Assembly: GCA_003523545.1 (NCBI GenBank)
Contig: DQAM01000196.1
Coordinates: 1-7,081 of the forward strand
DNA: 7,081 bases
Direction of reading: 5' to 3'
Origin: Dysgonomonas sp.
GTDB lineage: Bacteria; Bacteroidota; Bacteroidia; Bacteroidales; Dysgonomonadaceae
Numbering within the stretch: the first letter of the stretch is position 1; every line of letters starts with the position of its first letter. Under the pieces are notes generated by a model. It worked only from the letters and a program-made list of their open reading frames with translations. It searched no databases and was not told the origin of the DNA. The translations under genes and the position numbers were made by a program. This document shows, piece by piece, positions 1 through 6,260 of the stretch.

Positions 1-675
1 ATAGGCGATAATCTACCGGAAGGAATAGAGGGCCTGCATTTCCACAACCTGTGTGAATCTTCTTCTTACGATTTGGAGAAGGTTTTGGAAGCAGTGGAAA
101 ATAAGTTCGGAAAATACCTGAAACAGGTAAAATGGCTGAATATGGGAGGTGGTCACTTAATGACCCGAGAAGGATATGATACCGACCACCTAATACGTCT
201 TCTCAAAAATTTCAAAGACAGATATCCCAATCTGGAAATTATTCTAGAGCCGGGAAGCGCATTCGCCTGGGAAACCGGAGTACTCGTTTCTACCGTGGTG
301 GATATAGTGGAGAACCATCATGTGAAGACTGCTATTCTTGACGTTTCATTTGCCTGCCACATGCCCGACTGCCTCGAGATGCCGTACAAACCCCGCATAA
401 GAGGAGCTTATCACGAGCCCGTATTCGAAAAACCGACGTACCGTATGGGAGGAAACAGTTGCCTGAGCGGAGATTTTATCGGCGAATGGTCTTTCGATGA
501 ACCTTTGGCAATAGGGGACAAAATCATATTTGAAGACATGATTCACTATACTATAGTAAAAACCACAATGTTTAACGGCATACCTCATCCTTCTATTGCC
601 TTGTGGACAAAAGACGATAAGCTGGAAATATACAGGGAATTCGGTTACGAAGATTACAAAAACAGAATGAGCTAA
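1..675 (+). CDS. nspC: Carboxynorspermidine/carboxyspermidine decarboxylase, 3' part (5' end outside window)
   Basis: PLP-dependent decarboxylase of the ornithine/diaminopimelate decarboxylase fold that converts carboxynorspermidine or carboxyspermidine to norspermidine or spermidine in the cytoplasm. The frame is open from base 1, so 224 residues are visible; the family is about 375 residues, so roughly the first 150, including the PLP lysine, lie upstream. A TTG at 73 is an internal leucine codon, not the start. Visible motifs are GLHFHNLCE (visible residues 11-19), the glycine triplet of MGGGH (49-51) and EPGSAF (83-88), both expected to hold the PLP phosphate, and GGNSCLSGD (150-158), whose Cys154 and Asp158 match the active-site C-x-x-x-D block contributed across the dimer. 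In Bacteroidota this enzyme is known to serve spermidine synthesis together with a carboxyspermidine dehydrogenase. The gene ends in a hairpin with its TAA in the loop and converges with the lipoprotein gene at 678-1520. Family assignment is firm; substrate preference is inferred. Confidence 0.93.
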   Translation: MGDNLPEGIEGLHFHNLCESSSYDLEKVLEAVENKFGKYLKQVKWLNMGGGHLMTREGYDTDHLIRLLKNFKDRYPNLEIILEPGSAFAWETGVLVSTVVDIVENHHVKTAILDVSFACHMPDCLEMPYKPRIRGAYHEPVFEKPTYRMGGNSCLSGDFIGEWSFDEPLAIGDKIIFEDMIHYTIVKTTMFNGIPHPSIALWTKDDKLEIYREFGYEDYKNRMS

Positions 676-691
676 GCTCATTCTGTTTTTG
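657..691. terminator. Bidirectional terminator-like hairpin shared by two convergent genes
   Basis: Perfect inverted repeat: left arm CAAAAACAGAATGAGC (657-672), loop TAA (673-675), right arm GCTCATTCTGTTTTTG (676-691). The T run at 686-690 follows the stem for plus-strand transcripts, and the A run at 658-662 gives the same U tract on the minus strand, so it should work in both directions. The loop is exactly the nspC stop codon and the right arm contains the TGA (complement of 678-680) of the facing gene. The hairpin is seen directly; terminator function is inferred. Confidence 0.85.
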
Positions 692-1520
692 AATCGGAGT
701 TCAACTCAATTATTAATTCGAATAAAGGATTTATTAAGGTCTTAATTTCATCATAAGGCAAAGTAATTTCTATCAGGCCGTCCGAATAAGGTGCAATCTC
801 GTATTGATTATATACATAGACCACGCCCTTATCTCCAAAATAGAAATTACCGTTCGGAACTACCTGTTCAGGTTCCAATAGCGTTACATCATCTCCATTT
901 TGATTCTTCGTTGTTTTTACTTTCTCTTCCAGAAGTTCCGTCAGTTTCCCGTGTGAGTTTGCTTTAAAGAACTCTTTTTCGCTGAATATTTTACCGGTAC
1001 GGGTATCGATATTATAATAAAAAACATTCCGCGAACCATGCGCACCACCCGTATAATCCGTAACTTCTGTTCGGGCGGTTACTGTTATATCTGTAGTATC
1101 GTGTACAGTAGTTGCAATATTCTTAAAATAAGTACTGATATCAGGACCGTCTCCTATTGCATAGCTTCCCATCTTCATAAAATCGTCTTCTACCGCTTTT
1201 TCATAATCCTCAAATGCTTGCTGAGGGGTCTTATTCTTATATTCTTCTCCAGCGAAAGCCGTAACAAAGCTGGCCTGCAAAGCCGGCAATATAGAATCAT
1301 TCTGGAAATGAGACGGATAATTGAATTCCAGAGCCAAATCCATTCCTTTATCTGTAGTGGAATCCTGGGTAGGGAAAAGTTCTTTCTCGATTTTCAACTG
1401 CTCGAAACTCCATCGGGGAGATTCCGGTATATCTATATGTTTGTCCGTCTTTTTACAAGCTCCCAATATAACTGCCAATAAAAGCAGGGTAATTCCTATT
1501 TTCCTCATTCTAAAAGCCAT
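678..1520 (-). CDS. Lipoprotein with DUF4163/DUF3298 (RsiV-like) domains
   Basis: A 280-residue protein of unknown function, probably anchored in the cell envelope. The N-terminus is a lipoprotein signal: MRK basic stretch, hydrophobic run at about 8-19, and lipobox L-G-A-C with the lipidated cysteine at 22. The central region (about 55-150) fits a DUF4163-like domain. The C-terminal half resembles DUF3298: YTGGAHG at 156-162, a segment with VYVYNQYEIAPYSDG at 234-248, then LPYDEI at 254-259. In Bacillus RsiV the same domain pair binds lysozyme, but this protein has no transmembrane anti-sigma part and no sigma factor gene beside it, so that role should not be carried over. I kept the ATG at 1520; the ATG at codon 5 (complement of 1506-1508) is an equally good start and leaves the lipobox intact. 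It appears to be a single-gene unit with its own upstream -7-like box and a terminator shared with nspC. Confidence 0.85.
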   Translation of the reverse strand: MAFRMRKIGITLLLLAVILGACKKTDKHIDIPESPRWSFEQLKIEKELFPTQDSTTDKGMDLALEFNYPSHFQNDSILPALQASFVTAFAGEEYKNKTPQQAFEDYEKAVEDDFMKMGSYAIGDGPDISTYFKNIATTVHDTTDITVTARTEVTDYTGGAHGSRNVFYYNIDTRTGKIFSEKEFFKANSHGKLTELLEEKVKTTKNQNGDDVTLLEPEQVVPNGNFYFGDKGVVYVYNQYEIAPYSDGLIEITLPYDEIKTLINPLFELIIELNSDSKTE

Positions 1521-1559
1521 TTTATTAAAATAACAAATTTCTTGTTAAAAAAGTTTTCT

Positions 1560-1567
1560 CAAATATA
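1560..1567 (-). promoter_or_regulatory. Putative -7 box for the DUF3298-type lipoprotein gene
   Basis: The complement of CAAATATA reads TATATTTG, an exact match to the Bacteroides primary-sigma -7 consensus TAnnTTTG. It ends 39 nt before the ATG at 1520, leaving a leader of roughly 30 nt. I find no clear TTG at the -33 spacing, so the call rests on the -7 match and position only. Confidence 0.4.
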
Positions 1568-1568
1568 A

Positions 1569-1576
1569 TAAGTTTG
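1569..1576 (+). promoter_or_regulatory. Putative -7 box for the small gene at 1630
   Basis: TAAGTTTG matches TAnnTTTG exactly and is 53 nt upstream of the ATG at 1630. A TTG at 1542-1544 is the nearest -33 candidate, but the 24-nt spacing is a few bases longer than usual. It lies one base away from the oppositely oriented box at 1560-1567. Short AT-rich motifs arise by chance, so this is tentative. Confidence 0.35.
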
Positions 1577-1629
1577 TCTTAGAAACGTTTAATCTAATGA
1601 AATCAAAAGTAATATAATATTTAATCCAC

Positions 1630-1806
1630 ATGCCTATGGATGAGAAATCTACTCAAGTGAAGGATGATGGTAGAGAAGTAAGAGACAACACATTTTCAAC
1701 AAAAGGAGCATCAAACAAAACTCTCAATTTCCTGAGAATGTTTGCGCGCACCTATCAGTCTCAACCATCCGCTTTAGTGACAGAAGATGTCGCTTGTATG
1801 AACTAA
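1630..1806 (+). CDS. Small hypothetical protein of 58 residues
   Basis: ATG at 1630 to TAA at 1804-1806. The frame is closed upstream by a TAA at 1615-1617, and no other start lies between, so the start is 1630 or the ATG at 1636 (codon 3). The protein has a charged, probably disordered first half (about 1-28), then a likely amphipathic helix around residues 30-43 (KTLNFLRMFARTYQ), and a short tail ending in Met-Asn. From memory, Bacteroidales genomes contain many proteins of about 50-60 residues with a similar 'TL-x-FLR-x-FAR-x-Y' core and a C-terminal Asn; I cannot check that here. Supporting context: a -7-like box 53 nt upstream and a long hairpin terminator 19 nt downstream frame it as a one-gene transcript. 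There is no signal peptide or membrane segment. Function unknown; it could be a short regulatory or partner-binding protein, but nothing in the sequence says which. Confidence 0.62.
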   Translation: MPMDEKSTQVKDDGREVRDNTFSTKGASNKTLNFLRMFARTYQSQPSALVTEDVACMN

Positions 1807-1824
1807 AAAATTCCACACACTCAG

Positions 1825-1872
1825 AAAACAGTTTTTCTTATCTTTGACTTAAGAGAAACTGTTTTTTATTTT
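1825..1872 (+). terminator. Rho-independent-type terminator after the small gene
   Basis: Left arm AAAACAGTTTTTCTTA (1825-1840) pairs with TAAGAGAAACTGTTTT (1850-1865) over 16 bp with one G-U pair (1835 with 1855); the loop is 9 nt (1841-1849). A T-rich tract continues to 1872. The stem is long but AT-rich. It starts 19 nt after the stop at 1806 and would end the small gene's transcript. The A-rich left flank gives a weaker potential on the other strand. Confidence 0.7.
1839..1846 (+). promoter_or_regulatory. Putative -7 box for the GNAT gene, inside the terminator hairpin
   Basis: TATCTTTG is an exact TAnnTTTG match spanning the top of the left stem arm and the loop of the hairpin at 1825-1865. 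Transcription would begin near 1852, within the right arm, and give a leader of about 65-70 nt before the ATG at 1920. No TTG is present at the -33 spacing. It shares 18 of 21 bases of context with the box before rpe at 2504-2511. Confidence 0.45.
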
Positions 1873-1919
1873 TATAAAACTAAAGCCTGAATAGATATAA
1901 ACCTGCAAATAGAAATATT

Positions 1920-2462
1920 ATGGAACTTGAATCCGAAAGATTACAGCTAAAAGAAATTACATGGGAGGATATCGAAGATATCCACAGGTTATATTCATGT
2001 CCGGAAGTAGATGAATTCAATACGATGGGAATTCCTGATAATATAGATAAAACAGAAGAAATGATTCGAGGCATGATTGATGCCCAAAAGGGCAAAGGCA
2101 GGAAATCTTTTACCTGGAAAATTATCAGTAAAGATTCAGGACAATTTATCGGGACGGCAGGAATAAGCCTGTCGGGCGACAGATTTATGCGGGGCGAAAT
2201 CTTTTATGAGTTATTTCCTTCGGTGTGGGGAAAAGGATATGCCACAGAAACCGCCAGGACTATGGTAAAAGCAGGATTCGAGATATTTCGTCTTCATAGG
2301 GTTGAAGCCGGGGTAGCAACAGAAAACATACGTTCAATCCATGTCTTGGAGAAGTGCGGAATGACGCGCGAAGGTACAGGAAGAAAAATACTTCCCATAC
2401 GGGGAAAATGGGTCGATAATTACCATTATGCAATTGTAGAGGACGACCCCAGAGATTATTGA
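1920..2462 (+). CDS. GNAT family N-acetyltransferase (RimJ/RimL-like, Acetyltransf_3)
   Basis: A 180-residue cytoplasmic acetyltransferase expected to move an acetyl group from acetyl-CoA to an amine; the substrate cannot be told from the sequence. The opening 'ESERLQLKEIT' with 'WEDIEDI' is typical of the RimJ/RimL branch. Motif A, the pyrophosphate-binding loop of acetyl-CoA, is WGKGYATE at 103-110 after the strand EIFYELFP (93-100). Motif B is N-I-R-S-x-x-V-L-E-K-C-G-M (136-148) followed by REG. Length is normal for the family and the protein looks intact. RimJ/RimL themselves acetylate ribosomal protein N-termini, but most relatives act on small amines or antibiotics, so no gene symbol is given. 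The gene stands alone between a terminator/promoter element upstream and the rpe promoter region downstream. The start is the first ATG in frame and matches the usual family N-terminus; no Shine-Dalgarno is visible, as is normal in this phylum. Confidence 0.88.
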   Translation: MELESERLQLKEITWEDIEDIHRLYSCPEVDEFNTMGIPDNIDKTEEMIRGMIDAQKGKGRKSFTWKIISKDSGQFIGTAGISLSGDRFMRGEIFYELFPSVWGKGYATETARTMVKAGFEIFRLHRVEAGVATENIRSIHVLEKCGMTREGTGRKILPIRGKWVDNYHYAIVEDDPRDY

Positions 2463-2503
2463 GAAAATACACGGCAATAAGAAAATAAAGAAACTGTTTT
2501 TAT

Positions 2504-2511
2504 TACCTTTG
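2504..2511 (+). promoter_or_regulatory. Putative -7 box for the rpe-comEC operon
   Basis: TACCTTTG matches TAnnTTTG exactly in the 74-nt gap between the GNAT gene and rpe. It ends 25 nt before the rpe ATG, giving a short leader of about 20 nt. A clear -33 TTG is not seen. The preceding bases (2491-2503) closely copy those before the box at 1839-1846. Confidence 0.5.
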
Positions 2512-2536
2512 TTTCTACTAAAAAACATTTACTGAT

Positions 2537-3187
2537 ATGAACCATAAAATAGCGCCTTCCATCCTTTCAGCCGACTTCCTACACCTAAACCGGGATATCG
2601 AGATGCTGAACGAAAGCGATGCGGACTGGATACACTGCGATGTAATGGATGGAGTATTCGTCCCTAATATCTCTTTCGGATTTCCTGTACTGAAACAGAT
2701 AAAAAAGGTGGCTAAAAAACCGATGGATGTGCATCTTATGATTGTTCAGCCCGAACGTTACATTCAGGAAGTGAAGAATTGCGGGGCATATATGATGACC
2801 GTCCATTACGAGGCATCTCCGCATCTCAACAGAACAGTATCTGCCATCCACGAGGCAGGGATGAAAGCCGGAGTAACACTAAACCCGCATACGCCTGTAG
2901 AAATGCTGGAAGATATATTGCAGGATGTGGATATGGTTCTGATCATGTCCGTAAATCCGGGATTCGGCGGACAAAAATTCATCGAACGCTCGCTATCCAA
3001 AGTTTCACGGCTCCGCAACATGATCGAACAGCGGGGATTGTCGACCCTTATAGAAGTAGACGGAGGAGTAAACCTTGAAACCGCTAAATCTCTTATAGAT
3101 GCCGGAGCAGATGTTTTAGTAGCAGGGAACGCCGTATTTTCAGCGCCTGATCCCAAAAAGATGATCCGACAACTGAAAGATTTATAA
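2537..3187 (+). CDS. rpe: Ribulose-phosphate 3-epimerase
   Basis: A 216-residue TIM-barrel enzyme that interconverts D-ribulose 5-phosphate and D-xylulose 5-phosphate in the pentose phosphate pathway. All family blocks are present: APSILSADF (6-14), HCDVMDG (33-39), MDVHLM (63-68), SVNPGFGGQ (138-146), EVDGGV (173-178) and the phosphate-binding end VAGNAVF (195-201). The metal site expected from solved Rpe structures is complete: His33, Asp35, His66 and Asp175, with Asp35 and Asp175 also the acid/base pair. Length is typical and the start at 2537 places the first strand where the family begins. It is the first gene of a plus-strand cluster; comEC follows after 21 nt, so the two are probably cotranscribed from the -7 box at 2504-2511. 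Long open frames antisense to it and in a second forward frame are by-products of its codon use. Identification is secure. Confidence 0.97.
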   Translation: MNHKIAPSILSADFLHLNRDIEMLNESDADWIHCDVMDGVFVPNISFGFPVLKQIKKVAKKPMDVHLMIVQPERYIQEVKNCGAYMMTVHYEASPHLNRTVSAIHEAGMKAGVTLNPHTPVEMLEDILQDVDMVLIMSVNPGFGGQKFIERSLSKVSRLRNMIEQRGLSTLIEVDGGVNLETAKSLIDAGADVLVAGNAVFSAPDPKKMIRQLKDL

Positions 3188-3208
3188 AATCCATAATTTG
3201 CGCGGTGT

Positions 3209-5170
3209 ATGGAAAAACTCCATCGGATACCGTTTTTACGTCTTCTTATACCTTTGGTAGCAGGCATAATATGCCAATATTATTTAGATGTAAATAAACT
3301 GTGCATTATCCTCCTCTTCCTGGGGCTAGGAATAATATCCTTCTCCTATTTCGTCCCCGTCCACAAACAATATAACCTGCGATGGATGTTCGGATGCGGA
3401 GCATTTTTATTGCTTTTCTCATTAGGATGTTTGTCTACCATAATAAGACAGAACGAATCGGCGTTCAATTTCCCGGGTATCCACCAGAATTACGAAGCTG
3501 TTGTTATAGATATACCACAGGATAAGCCTAACAGCATAGCATACAAAGTAGAACTGAAAAACACGAATAAAAAAATAGTCTGCTATTTTCCCAAAGATTA
3601 TAATTCCGATACGGCTTTGTCCCCCGGAGACCGCTTTATTTTTTTCTCCGAAATAGAACCTTTCAAAAGCCTCAACAATCCCGACGGATTCGATTATTCA
3701 AGGTATATGTACAATAAAGGTTATGCAGGATATACATTTATAAGGGATGGCAATTGGGAAAGCCTGGACAGAACCTCTTCCGGTTTTTTAATTCAAGGGA
3801 TAAAATTAAGGCAAGAAATACTCGATTTCTATCATTCGCTTGACCTGACTCCGGATGAGTACGCCCTTTTATCTGCAATAACACTAGGATATAAGGACGC
3901 TTTATCGGACGATGTAAAAGAATCTTTCCGGGCAACAGGCACAGCGCATATACTTGCGGTCAGTGGTATGCATATAGGTATTATTTACCTGGTTATCTTG
4001 TCGCTATTCGGCTTTATCCCCCGGTATTCCCGCTGGTACAGGTTAAAACCTTTGTTATCTATTTTGATGCTTTGGCTATATGTTTTCATTATCGGATTTC
4101 CACCCTCAGCCGTAAGGGCCTCCTGGATGCTGACTGCATTTTGCATAGCCCTGCTTATTAATAAAAAAACCTATTCCCTGAATATTCTTTTTGCAACAGC
4201 CTTTCTTATGCTTATATGGAATCCCTTCAATCTTTTCGATTTGGGATTTCAACTCAGCTTTTCCGCTGTTCTTTCCATGCTTATTTTATTACCTGTGGTA
4301 AACAAACGGATAAAAGTAAAAAACAAATTCACCCGTTATTTTTATAACCTGTTGCTGGTTTCTCTTTCTGCTCAAATCGGGACTTTCCCATTAACTCTTT
4401 ATTATTTCGGAACTTTCCCAACCTATTTTTTCATAACCAATCTTTTGATTATTCCTCTTATAGCACTTATAATTTACCTTATGCCTTTCATTATAATCGC
4501 ATCCCTGGCAGGTACCTTCATACCATCCCTATACCCGTATCTCATCTATCTTCCTGTTGAGTGTTATAAAATTATTGTGACAGTTATTTTACATATTATC
4601 CGGTTCTTCGAATCACTACCTTTCGCCCAGTTGCAAAACCTTACAATATCATCCGGCAGTATTTTACTGATATGGATAGCATTAGCGGGAATTATCTGGT
4701 TTGTAATAAGAAAAAAACCAAAGCCTCTTATCGTTGCTCTCAGTTCTATCCTGCTGATAATCGGCATAAATTTGTATACGCGCATCGGGCAAAAAGATTC
4801 ACTGATTGTATATAACAAACCTCAAAATACATATATCCGTTATTTTGCCGGGTATAAAAAACAAGAAATAGAAAATCCGCCCAAAAATGAATTGTTGCAT
4901 CTGAATGGAGTGAGTTACCTGATTTTGCGGGACGATAAATGGAAAACAAAAACAAGTGCAAATAAATTTAACGTAGATTACCTTCATTTATGCGCGAACA
5001 ACGGCGTATCTTTATATTCGCTCCACGAAAAATTCAACATAAAAAAGATCGTATTAGACAGCTCATTATCAAACAGGAACTTAAAAAGATTTGTATCAGA
5101 ATGTGAAAAATTGCGAATTCCTTATTATGATGTGAAAGAGAATGGAGCATTAAGGATATTTTTTTACTAA
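3209..5170 (+). CDS. comEC: ComEC/Rec2 family DNA-uptake channel protein
   Basis: A 653-residue polytopic inner-membrane protein of the family that carries single-stranded DNA into the cytoplasm during natural transformation. In order: N-terminal membrane helices at about 8-28, 30-50 and 58-80; a soluble DUF4131/OB-like region about 90-180 ending in NPDGFDYSRYMYNKGYAG (157-174 region); then the Competence domain with LLSAITLGYKD (220-230), HILAVSGMHIG (247-257), PPSAVRASWM (298-307) and GFQLSFSAV (346-354), and hydrophobic segments to about 525. The C-terminal tail (about 530-653) has the end pattern of the ComEC beta-lactamase-like domain (IVLDSSLSNRNLKRFVSECE, then RIPYYDVKENGALRI) but no HxHxDH metal motif, so it is a shortened remnant. 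That form is usual for Bacteroidota. Whether this organism is transformable is not shown. The gene looks richer in A+T than rpe, as expected for Phe/Ile/Leu-rich membrane segments. It lies 21 nt after rpe and ends 37 nt before the DHH gene. Confidence 0.93.
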   Translation: MEKLHRIPFLRLLIPLVAGIICQYYLDVNKLCIILLFLGLGIISFSYFVPVHKQYNLRWMFGCGAFLLLFSLGCLSTIIRQNESAFNFPGIHQNYEAVVIDIPQDKPNSIAYKVELKNTNKKIVCYFPKDYNSDTALSPGDRFIFFSEIEPFKSLNNPDGFDYSRYMYNKGYAGYTFIRDGNWESLDRTSSGFLIQGIKLRQEILDFYHSLDLTPDEYALLSAITLGYKDALSDDVKESFRATGTAHILAVSGMHIGIIYLVILSLFGFIPRYSRWYRLKPLLSILMLWLYVFIIGFPPSAVRASWMLTAFCIALLINKKTYSLNILFATAFLMLIWNPFNLFDLGFQLSFSAVLSMLILLPVVNKRIKVKNKFTRYFYNLLLVSLSAQIGTFPLTLYYFGTFPTYFFITNLLIIPLIALIIYLMPFIIIASLAGTFIPSLYPYLIYLPVECYKIIVTVILHIIRFFESLPFAQLQNLTISSGSILLIWIALAGIIWFVIRKKPKPLIVALSSILLIIGINLYTRIGQKDSLIVYNKPQNTYIRYFAGYKKQEIENPPKNELLHLNGVSYLILRDDKWKTKTSANKFNVDYLHLCANNGVSLYSLHEKFNIKKIVLDSSLSNRNLKRFVSECEKLRIPYYDVKENGALRIFFY

Positions 5171-5175
5171 TTTTG
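5168..5175 (+). promoter_or_regulatory. Putative internal -7 box at the comEC stop codon
   Basis: TAATTTTG matches TAnnTTTG, and its first three bases are the comEC stop codon TAA. It ends 32 nt before the ATG at 5208. No TTG is found at the -33 spacing. It could give the DHH, lipoprotein and glmM genes a promoter of their own, but read-through from rpe-comEC is equally possible. Confidence 0.4.
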
Positions 5176-5207
5176 CACGACTCGGCTCAAAAAAGAAAAA
5201 AATATAC

Positions 5208-6260
5208 ATGTTTTCTAAAATAATTCAACAGGATAAGATTACAAAGGTAGAATCCCTTATCGATAAAGCGGATAAAGCTGTTATAGTTACCCACGTATCG
5301 CCCGACGGGGATGCGATCGGGTCATCGTTAGGATTGTATCATTACCTGACCGATTCGGGTATAGAAACTACCGTGATTGTTCCCAACGAATTTCCTTATT
5401 TTCTGAAATGGGTAAAAGGAGCAAAGGATATACTGATATACGAAAAATATCCTGAATTTGCCCATAAGCTGATTGATGAGACCGATTTGATTTTTTGCCT
5501 CGATTTTAATGTCCTCAGCCGTATAAAATGGGTGGGCGAAGCAGTTAAAAATTCGAATGCGAAAAAAGTATTGGTCGACCATCATCCGTTTCCGGACGAT
5601 TTTTGTGATGTGACTATATCACATCCCGAAATATCTTCGACAAGCGAACTGGTATTCAGGCTTATATGCCGGATGGGCGATTACGAATCAATAAGCAGAC
5701 AGGGCGCTGAGGCCATTTATATGGGTATGATGACCGATACAGGGGCTTTTACATACAATTCGAATAGTGCCGATATTTATTTCATCATCACCCAGTTGCT
5801 TTCCAAAGGAATAGACAAGGATAAAATATATTCCAATGTGTATCATAATTATACAGCCGACAGATACAGGATGATGGGATATATGTTGTCCGAAAAAATG
5901 AAAATCTACGATGAATATGGCTGTGCTGTCGTCTGGTTAAGCGAGGATGAACAGAAAAGTTTCCATTCGCAAAAAGGAGATACCGAAGGCTTTGCCAATC
6001 TGCCTCTCAATATCAAGGGAATTACCTTTGCCGCATTTTTCCGGGAAGAAGAAAATATGGTTAAAATTTCGTTCCGCTCTCAGGGCAGTTTTCCTACCAA
6101 TGAATTTGCCTCCAGATGCTATAACGGGGGTGGCCATCTCAATGCTTCGGGAGGAGAATACTACGGAAAATTGGAAGATGCCTTATCCATATTTGAAAAC
6201 GCCTTACCCGATTTCGCACAATTACTAATAGACAACAAGAATAATTTAAATAAGAAATGA
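5208..6260 (+). CDS. DHH/DHHA1 family phosphoesterase (NrnA-like oligoribonuclease / pAp phosphatase type)
   Basis: A 350-residue cytoplasmic metal-dependent phosphoesterase. The DHH domain shows HVSPDGDAIGS (29-39, with His29, Asp33 and Asp35 as expected Mn ligands), CLDFN (97-101, Asp99), the DHH triplet at 124-126 in LVDHHPFP, and MMTDTGAF (174-181, Asp177). The DHHA1 substrate-binding domain carries CYNGGGHLNASGG (304-316) with the GGGH signature. Characterised relatives degrade nanoRNAs, dephosphorylate 3'-phosphoadenosine 5'-phosphate, or cleave cyclic dinucleotides such as c-di-AMP/pApA; the sequence alone does not choose between these. No extra sensory or CBS domains are present and the length is normal. 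Older annotations call such proteins 'exopolyphosphatase-related', which is misleading. The stop overlaps the next start by 4 nt (ATGA at 6257-6260), which implies translational coupling with the lipoprotein gene. Family certain, substrate open. Confidence 0.92.
   Translation: MFSKIIQQDKITKVESLIDKADKAVIVTHVSPDGDAIGSSLGLYHYLTDSGIETTVIVPNEFPYFLKWVKGAKDILIYEKYPEFAHKLIDETDLIFCLDFNVLSRIKWVGEAVKNSNAKKVLVDHHPFPDDFCDVTISHPEISSTSELVFRLICRMGDYESISRQGAEAIYMGMMTDTGAFTYNSNSADIYFIITQLLSKGIDKDKIYSNVYHNYTADRYRMMGYMLSEKMKIYDEYGCAVVWLSEDEQKSFHSQKGDTEGFANLPLNIKGITFAAFFREEENMVKISFRSQGSFPTNEFASRCYNGGGHLNASGGEYYGKLEDALSIFENALPDFAQLLIDNKNNLNKK

Noticed and set aside
73..75. TTG at 73 as the start of the first gene
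   Set aside because: The frame continues upstream to base 1 with conserved NspC residues (GLHFHNLCE), so the gene simply enters from outside the window.
346..681. 111-codon minus-strand ORF across the 3' end of nspC
   Set aside because: Lies antisense to a clear NspC frame, has no recognisable domain, and runs through the shared terminator.
1038..1481. 147-codon plus-strand ORF inside the DUF3298-type lipoprotein gene
   Set aside because: Antisense shadow; Cys/Ile/Arg-rich translation with no family signature, while the other strand has a lipobox and domain motifs.
1967..1983. 7-bp perfect inverted repeat GGATATC-GAA-GATATCC near the start of the GNAT gene
   Set aside because: Explained by the repeated Glu-Asp-Ile codons (EDIEDI), short and without a U tract; probably chance.
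3188..3208. Possible promoter TAATTTGCG between rpe and comEC
   Set aside because: One base short of TAnnTTTG and only about 10 nt from the ATG, too close for a normal leader; cotranscription with rpe is simpler.
2806..3267. 153-codon minus-strand ORF, and a 99-codon plus-strand ORF at 2779-3078, overlapping rpe
   Set aside because: rpe carries every catalytic and metal-binding residue in its frame; the others are open only because of its codon composition.
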